DNA of 64,000 bases from Solirubrobacter pauli. GTDB taxonomy: Bacteria > Actinomycetota > Thermoleophilia > Solirubrobacterales > Solirubrobacteraceae. Location: positions 2,232,001 to 2,296,000 of the forward strand of contig NZ_RBIL01000002.1 of NCBI RefSeq assembly GCF_003633755.1, read 5' to 3'. Shown here piece after piece: positions 59,101 through 64,000 of this stretch. The stretch's first letter is position 1. Every line of letters begins with the position of its first letter. A model generated the notes under the pieces. That model saw only the letters and a program-made list of their open reading frames with translations, was not told the DNA's origin and did no database searches. The position numbers and the translations under genes are program-made.

Positions 59101-62100
59101 GCTTGACGGTGCTGCCGGACCGGATCGTGTACTCGGCGACGTCGAAGAACTCGTCCTCGAAGCTGAAGTTGATCGTGCCGGACGCCGGTCCTCCCTGCGT
59201 GACCGCGCACATGTGCTCATCGTCGCTCGGCCACCCGTACTCGGCATCGATGTCCGGGAGCGTGACGCCGTCCGCCGGCTCGCCCGAGACCAGCTTGTGG
59301 CTCATGAGCGGCTTGCCGTTGACGATCGGGCTGATCGCGTAGTAGCGCTTGGCCGCGTCGGCGAGGTTGCGGATGACCGCGCGTGGCTTGCCCGCATCGC
59401 TGGGCAGGATCTGCGCGTTCGGATCCGGGGTGGCCGGGAACTGCTCGTCCGGCGCCGCCGTCGAGTAGACCGCGTAGCCGGTGGCGCCCGGGACCGGGTC
59501 CCAGCGCAGGCCCAGCTTGTCCTTCATCGGGAAGACGCGGACCTGGGGAGCGCTGTCCGGCGGGTTGACGTCCGGGTGGGTCGTGATCGCGAACGGCATG
59601 CCCTTCACGCCGGCGCCGTAGCTGACGGCCGAGTCGTCGAGGTCCAAGCGACCGCTGAACGTCGGCACGAGCACGTAGTCGTGATCGAGTGTCGCGCCCG
59701 GCTCGAGCGTGCCCGCCGAGTGCGCGAGCTGCTCGCGCGGCTGGTAGATGAAGTTCCGCGCGCCCTGCTTGAGGAGCTCGAGCGAGACGTTGTACACCGG
59801 CACGTCCGCGACGTTCTTCAGGCCGACGGTGACGTGGAACGGGTGGCCCTCGTGCGCGGTCTCGTCGGCGTCGACGGTCAGGCGGAGCGCGGACGCGCCC
59901 CACACCTTCAGCGGGTCGTCCATCTTCGCCTGGACCGCGATCGAGCGGCCGAACGGCTCCAGCGTCGCGGCGTAGTCGGCACCGAGGGTGTACGAGCCCT
60001 CCTTGTCGCCGCGCACGATCCAGCTCACGGACGCGCTCTGGCCGCCCGCGAGGTCGGGGAACGGCTGCTGGAGGCGCTCGCCCCGCCCGGTCGGGGCGAG
60101 GCTGAGCCCCGCCTCCATCCCGAGCGTCGCCACGCCGTGGCGCAGGACGAACTGCGGGTCGGGCGCGAGGTTGTGCACCGTCATCGCCACCTCGAAGAAC
60201 TCCTTCAGCCACTTGGCCCGGCCGGGGATGACGAGCGTGGTCAGCCCCGCCTGGCCGTCGCCGAGGTCGACGTGGTCGACCACCACGCGGCCGCCGCCAC
60301 CACCGCCACCGCCTCCGGAGCAGCGCAGGCGCGTGCAGGAGAGGCCGTTGCCGCCACCGAGGAAGCCGCCGTTGCTCGCGTGGCCGGACAGCGACGTCGT
60401 GCCGAGCTTGATCGTGAACTCGACGACGTTCTGGTTGCTCGGGTCGTTCTCGTTGATCCCGAGGGCGCGGATCTCCGCGAGGCTGAGCGGGCGCGAGGTC
60501 ACCTCCGCCTTCGCGACCTCCCCCTTGGGCAGGTCCAGCGTGACCTGGCCGGAGCCGATCACCTGCGTCACCGGCGCGCTCCCGGGAAGGTGCCCGGGAG
60601 CGTAGGCGAGCGCGGTGTAGGCGCCGTCGGGCAGCCCGCGCAGGCGGGCGCGGCCGCTCGCGTCGGTCACGGCCGCCACGCGTTGCCCCGTGCTGGCGGT
60701 GATGAGGACATCGGCGTTGCGGACCGGCACTCCGGAGGAGGTCACCGTGGCGAGGATCCCGGGCGCGTCCTCGGGGCGGATCACGGTCACCGTCGCGGTG
60801 TCCGAGTCGCTCGCCGAGCCACCTTCCACGGTCAGCGTCGCGGTGTAGGTGCCGGCGTTCGCGTAGCTGTGCGTGACGACCTCACCCGTCGCGGACTGCC
60901 CGTCGCCGAACGTCCAGGTGCGGCGCTCGATCCCGGCCGGCGGCCGAGAGCCCGACCCGTCGAACGTGACCGTCTCGCCCGCGACCGCGTACAGGTCGTC
61001 GCCGGCGTTCGCGCTCAGCGGCTCCGCCAGCGACACGAGCACCGTTCGGGTCACGACGTGGGTCGCCAGCCCGTCGCCGACCTCGAGCCGGACGACGAAC
61101 GTCCCGGCGCGTGCGTAGGTGTGCGCGAGCGGGGCGTGCGGGAACGCCCCGGACTGGACCACGCCGTCCCCCCAGGCGATGCGGTAGTCCAGGTCGGTGT
61201 CGTCCGCGTCGGTCGCGCCGATCGTGGCCTGCAGCGGCTGGCCGATCGTGACCGCGTCCGGCGTCACCACCAGGCTGCCGAGCGGCGTCTCGTTGACGTA
61301 GCGGAAGGTCGTCGTCGCGGGGCTCGCGTCGACGTTGCCGGCTCGGTCGGTGGACCGTACGCGGAACGTGTGCTCACCCGGGACCAGCGCACGCAGGTCG
61401 AACGCTTGGCCGGACGTGCAGCTCGCGAAGGGCTCGCTGTCGAATGCGCACTGGAACGTGCTGGAGGCCTCAGAGGAGGTGAAGCTGAACCGCAGCTCGG
61501 CGTGCACCGGACCGTCGGGTCGGCCGGTGATGGTGGTGTCGGGAGCGGTCCGGTCGACCGTGAAGCGGCGCTCGGCCGGCGTGGCATCGACGTTGCCGGC
61601 CCGGTCCACCGCCCGCACCTGCACGACGTGCGCCCCGTCCGCGAGCCCGGGCAGCGCGAGCGGCGAGGAGCAGGCCGCGAACGTGGCGCCGTCGACCGCG
61701 CACTCGAAGTGCGCGCCAATCGTCGGCGAGCTGAAGCTCACGGCCGGCTCGGTCGCCGCGGTGACGTCGGCGGGACCGGAGTCGATCGCGGTCTCCGGCA
61801 ACCCCGTCTCGACGGTGAAGGTGCGCGTGACCGTGCTCTGGTTGCCGGCCTTGTCGGTTCCACGGATCGTGAACGAGTAGGTGCGATCGGCCAGCCCCGG
61901 GAGCGTGACCGGCGAGGCGCACGTGCCGAACGCGCCGCTGTCGAGCCGGCAGGTGAACGTCGCGGTGGCGTCCGTGGAGGACCAGGCGAACGTCGCGTCG
62001 CGCTGGTTGGTGTACTCGGGCGGCGCCTGGTCGACCGTGACCGCCGGCGGGGTCCGGTCCACCGTGAACGCGAGCCGCTCAGGCGTCGGGTCGGCGTTGC

Positions 62101-64000
62101 CCGCGGCGTCGACGGCGCGCACTTCGAACGTCCGCTCCCCCTCGGGGACGGCGATCGTCCAGGGCGACGTGCAAGCCGCGAACGCGGCGTCGTCGAGCCG
62201 ACACTCGAAGCGCGAGCCGGCCTCATCGGCGACGAAGCCGAACGTGGCGCTCGTCGTGTTGATGATCGCGGCCGGGCCGTCGGTGAGCGTCGTCTCCGGC
62301 GGGTCGGCGTCGGTGATCACCCGCAGACGCAGCGAGGTCGCCCCGACCGCCGCGCCGTCCCCCTCGAGGACGAGCCGGTACAGCTTGCCGGCTTCTATGC
62401 CGACGGTCAGCACGCGGCCGGGCGACCCGGCCGGGCATGACTGGGTCGAGCTGACCGTGGTCGCCCGCACCAGCCCGGTGAGCGTCGTGCCGGTGTACGC
62501 CGCGAGATGGACGGAGGTCGGGGAGCCGCAGCTGTCGAGCGTGAGCTGGCCGCTGTCCGTGGCCGTCCACGCGTACCAGATCGTGCGCCGGCCGCCCGCG
62601 GCGTTGTGCACGGGCTCGTTGTCCTCGGCCGAGGACCCCTCGAGCGTCCCCGCGACGGTCGTGTCGCGCCCGGTGAGGGTGACGGCCCCCGCGAAGCGGT
62701 CGTTGGCCGGCGGGTTCAGCTGCAGGCGCGCGATGCCGCCGGTGCCGCCGTAGGCGGACAGGCCGAAGTAGTACGTCGTGCCGGCGGTCGCCGTGAAGGT
62801 CACCACGCTGCGGCTGTTGCAGCCGGCGCCGAAGACGTTCTGGCCGACGCGGTTGGCGACGCTCACCGCGGTCCGGTAGACGGACAGCTGGGTCTGGTAG
62901 TCGCTGCCGCAGGCGTTCACCTCGGCGGTCCCGCTGGACGGCGCGGTCCAGCGCCACCAGACCGAGCGCGCACCTGAGCTCACGTCGGTCGGCTCGCCGT
63001 CCTGGGTCGTGGCGACGTCCGTGCGCGCCGTCCCCGAGGCGCGAGCCCCGGTGAGCGTGGTCGCATCGGCGATGTCGTCGTTGCCGGCGGCGCCGATCGA
63101 GAGCGAGAACGGGCCCGTCGCGCCTGCCTTGCCGTCGACCGCGACGAGGTAGTCCGTGCCGGCCGCGACGTCGAGCTTGATCGCCGCGCGGTCCGCGCAC
63201 GGCCCGGCCCCGCCGGCCGCCGCGGCCAGCTCGCGCAGGTCGGTGTCGTAGACGCCGAGCACCGTGGCGAAGCCGCTCGCGCAGGTCTTCAGCGAGAGCT
63301 TCTGCGTCGTCGTCGCCCGGACGCGGTACCAGACCGAGGCGGCGGCGGCCTGCCCGTCGCGGCTCGGCTCGCCCGCCTCGCTCGTGGCGAACGCGGTCGT
63401 CCCGGTGATGACCTGCTGGTCGCCCACGGTGATGGCGTCCGCGCGATCGTCGTTGGTCGGTGCCAGCGCCGCCTGCAGCGTGAACGCGTCGCCCGCGCCG
63501 TCGACCGCGATGCGGTACGTCGTGCCGCTCGTCACGCGGGTGCGGATGCGGGCTCCGTGCCCGTCCGCGCAGCCGGCGACCGGCCCGCTGGAGGCGACCG
63601 ACGCCAGCGTGGCCAGGGTCGAGCCCGTGTAGAGCGCGAGCCGGGTGTCCGACGGGCTCGCCAGGCAGGTCGACAGCTCCGCGGCGCCCGAGCGCGGCGG
63701 CGTCCACGTGTACCAGGCCGAGCGCGTCGCGACGGTTCCCGCGTGTGCCGGCTCGCCCGGCTCGGCGAGGCTGTGCGCGGTGCTGCCCGTGGCTGTCGGC
63801 GCCGCGCCGTTGATGGTCTGCGCGGCCGCGAAGAGGTCGTTGGCCGGCGGTAGCCACAGCAGGAACTCGCCCTCGGCGCCGTTCTTGCCGTCCACCGCGA
63901 CGTAGTACTCCTGCCCGGCCGTGGCCGTGAAGGTCACGCGTGCGGCGGTCGTCCCGCAGCCGTTGTCATCGGCGACCACGGGCGTGAGCGCGGTGCCTGA
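56156..64000 (-). CDS. Giant secreted multi-domain esterase (N-terminus outside window)
   Basis: 2614 visible residues; the frame is open past base 64000. Order from the N-side: about six 100-residue beta repeats with WYTWTPP / VWYRVRA / IWYAWTA motifs (64000 to about 62300), four Ig-like repeats ending TVDRTPP (to about 61300), two PKD domains, a carboxypeptidase-regulatory-like domain, CARDB- and FN3-like modules, an alpha/beta hydrolase (about 58950-57950) with nucleophile elbow GHSLGG (58457-58474), three more carboxypeptidase-regulatory-like domains, two putative-Ig domains, a Pro-rich linker and a basic C-terminus. Candidate catalytic Asp is in TVDGAVHP and His in SEAHGAL. A poly-Gly run is near 60300. 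Likely acts on an extracellular ester or wall polymer. Confidence 0.8.
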   Translation of the reverse strand, partial: SGTALTPVVADDNGCGTTAARVTFTATAGQEYYVAVDGKNGAEGEFLLWLPPANDLFAAAQTINGAAPTATGSTAHSLAEPGEPAHAGTVATRSAWYTWTPPRSGAAELSTCLASPSDTRLALYTGSTLATLASVASSGPVAGCADGHGARIRTRVTSGTTYRIAVDGAGDAFTLQAALAPTNDDRADAITVGDQQVITGTTAFATSEAGEPSRDGQAAAASVWYRVRATTTQKLSLKTCASGFATVLGVYDTDLRELAAAAGGAGPCADRAAIKLDVAAGTDYLVAVDGKAGATGPFSLSIGAAGNDDIADATTLTGARASGTARTDVATTQDGEPTDVSSGARSVWWRWTAPSSGTAEVNACGSDYQTQLSVYRTAVSVANRVGQNVFGAGCNSRSVVTFTATAGTTYYFGLSAYGGTGGIARLQLNPPANDRFAGAVTLTGRDTTVAGTLEGSSAEDNEPVHNAAGGRRTIWYAWTATDSGQLTLDSCGSPTSVHLAAYTGTTLTGLVRATTVSSTQSCPAGSPGRVLTVGIEAGKLYRLVLEGDGAAVGATSLRLRVITDADPPETTLTDGPAAIINTTSATFGFVADEAGSRFECRLDDAAFAACTSPWTIAVPEGERTFEVRAVDAAGNADPTPERLAFTVDRTPPAVTVDQAPPEYTNQRDATFAWSSTDATATFTCRLDSGAFGTCASPVTLPGLADRTYSFTIRGTDKAGNQSTVTRTFTVETGLPETAIDSGPADVTAATEPAVSFSSPTIGAHFECAVDGATFAACSSPLALPGLADGAHVVQVRAVDRAGNVDATPAERRFTVDRTAPDTTITGRPDGPVHAELRFSFTSSEASSTFQCAFDSEPFASCTSGQAFDLRALVPGEHTFRVRSTDRAGNVDASPATTTFRYVNETPLGSLVVTPDAVTIGQPLQATIGATDADDTDLDYRIAWGDGVVQSGAFPHAPLAHTYARAGTFVVRLEVGDGLATHVVTRTVLVSLAEPLSANAGDDLYAVAGETVTFDGSGSRPPAGIERRTWTFGDGQSATGEVVTHSYANAGTYTATLTVEGGSASDSDTATVTVIRPEDAPGILATVTSSGVPVRNADVLITASTGQRVAAVTDASGRARLRGLPDGAYTALAYAPGHLPGSAPVTQVIGSGQVTLDLPKGEVAKAEVTSRPLSLAEIRALGINENDPSNQNVVEFTIKLGTTSLSGHASNGGFLGGGNGLSCTRLRCSGGGGGGGGGRVVVDHVDLGDGQAGLTTLVIPGRAKWLKEFFEVAMTVHNLAPDPQFVLRHGVATLGMEAGLSLAPTGRGERLQQPFPDLAGGQSASVSWIVRGDKEGSYTLGADYAATLEPFGRSIAVQAKMDDPLKVWGASALRLTVDADETAHEGHPFHVTVGLKNVADVPVYNVSLELLKQGARNFIYQPREQLAHSAGTLEPGATLDHDYVLVPTFSGRLDLDDSAVSYGAGVKGMPFAITTHPDVNPPDSAPQVRVFPMKDKLGLRWDPVPGATGYAVYSTAAPDEQFPATPDPNAQILPSDAGKPRAVIRNLADAAKRYYAISPIVNGKPLMSHKLVSGEPADGVTLPDIDAEYGWPSDDEHMCAVTQGGPASGTINFSFEDEFFDVAEYTIRSGSTVKQQTGLTGHKVQAPFDIGLTGNQTVKVDVTAKNSDGDSRTWSATFDGKCNRETAVVVAMGLNSSLDGPGQTKITTKTSELGCDSRKGPAHVDTDGFSQQAATNACDGNGDKTGNLVAWLQEQGYKNGPNRRASNRTLLEFSYNGATVDCDAPGGPRFTPSSYSKFDTYRELVDQVVLDLSGTASNYTNRLIDYDRCWRIKHGRSLMYSVVGHSLGGYEAIGIALEAVLKGRPDLIDGITTVDGAVHPLMVLPEINAHCASDSEWWQVPVDLAIDFASLDPRYQLDLWLLHKTSVQARRLEFSMLQARDIRVATVTNHFDDCLRETATINDYADDREVWRVALKGWSGSEAHGALLQSHADVEEDAGYPLVEFLDSHYYVRNQGVYMPSVDAPAPVSAAKGTRSATTRAGGLRGRVTWAGTGEPVQSAQVTAVGSDGATLAYTGVEADGSFSFTELAPGTYRVRATSVGGTGVGAWASAALVVADDPVDAGTIALPRPRTTAVTLVDAAGKPLVGAAAMLFDEDDRTVAFGETDAQGRVDLMAPPGDYRLGAAALRSKSKLLPVTAGLPVQVELAPGLDVTATAKDSQGDPLLGVLVALYGPDGQVKRTGVTNAEGVFAFTDVEDGSYAVRLVEPMKRFQLPDVRMPVAAGGAASYQVGASPVLSSGPPTANAAVGAPYAFVFAATGAPSTFTVAAGQLPPGLTLGADGRLAGTPTATGVHTFSVRIVNAAGTIVEGPFSITVGAPGPSITSGAPPEARVGREYRFAFTGSGSPTFAIGSGKLPDGLTLDPDGTVHGVPTTAGEFAFELSVRNGVGTATAAYTLRVTADRPPVLEATPTPPPSSTPVPDPGPAPDTAAPKLSKLSAVVAGKAFKTFAAKGTLATSFTVSERAKITEELLLASATAKKLKVKGSAVTVGGKRYVVIGKATTTGSGTLKLTVKVSKAVAKPLGKQKQLAFVLRVSATDAARNTGTATVGVTLKKR

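Noticed and set aside
55817-62440. 2207-codon open frame on the plus strand opposite the giant esterase and deacetylase
   Set aside because: High GC at third positions keeps antisense frames open. The translation is Arg/Gly/Val-rich without motifs, while the minus strand has clear domains throughout.

Overview
The window is very GC-rich, densely coding and almost free of long intergenic gaps. The gene content (NarL-type two-component pairs, LAL-class LuxR ATPases, split PntAA/PntAB/PntB transhydrogenase, secreted FG-GAP and FecR-like proteins, PGM1-type ATP-grasp ligase, F420/FMN luciferase-like oxidoreductase) points to an actinobacterium, most likely Thermoleophilia/Solirubrobacterales (Solirubrobacter- or Conexibacter-like). 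That placement is inferred from gene style, not from a marker gene. No rRNA, tRNA, CRISPR array, phage or insertion-sequence transposase was seen. Many genes start at, or a few bases after, the predicted transcription start: a TANNNT hexamer lies exactly six bases before ATG/GTG again and again, so leaderless transcription seems common.

Layout. 1-6.0 kb (minus strand): an OmpR-type regulator, a GAF-GGDEF-EAL protein, a membrane diguanylate cyclase, a minimal histidine kinase and a CpaB-like SAF protein, plausibly one c-di-GMP/pilus signalling unit; a truncated nucleotide kinase gene lies at the left edge. 6.0-15.7 kb: small secreted and cysteine-rich proteins, a degenerate Rho-like protein with a histone-H1-like tail, FolP, a secreted propeller protein, GlpD, a MOSC protein and a two-domain GNAT. 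15.8-28.6 kb: a flavin oxidoreductase coupled to a GH13 enzyme, an S4 protein, secreted FG-GAP/FecR, PPOX, GNAT, DUF899, a PGM1-like ligase, a CAP protein and DoxX. 28.7-40.5 kb: a NarL sensor/regulator pair whose receiver carries a palindromic insertion, ohrR-ohr with a clear operator, pntAA-pntAB-pntB, a DUF4430 lipoprotein divergent from a PduO-type adenosyltransferase, and an HK-RR-MerR-PAP2 operon.

41.2-55.3 kb is the most unusual part: a roughly mirrored regulatory island with two paralogous NarL regulators at its ends, two large membrane kinases built from a degenerate plus an intact half, a stand-alone kinase-like protein with Asn in place of the phospho-acceptor His, and two LAL regulators that both carry collagen-like Gly-X-Y tracts at the same position. 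The two kinase genes share a 16-of-20-base promoter element, with a third related copy at 33.1 kb. The window ends with a polysaccharide deacetylase and a giant secreted multi-domain protein holding a GHSLGG esterase domain, cut off by the right edge.
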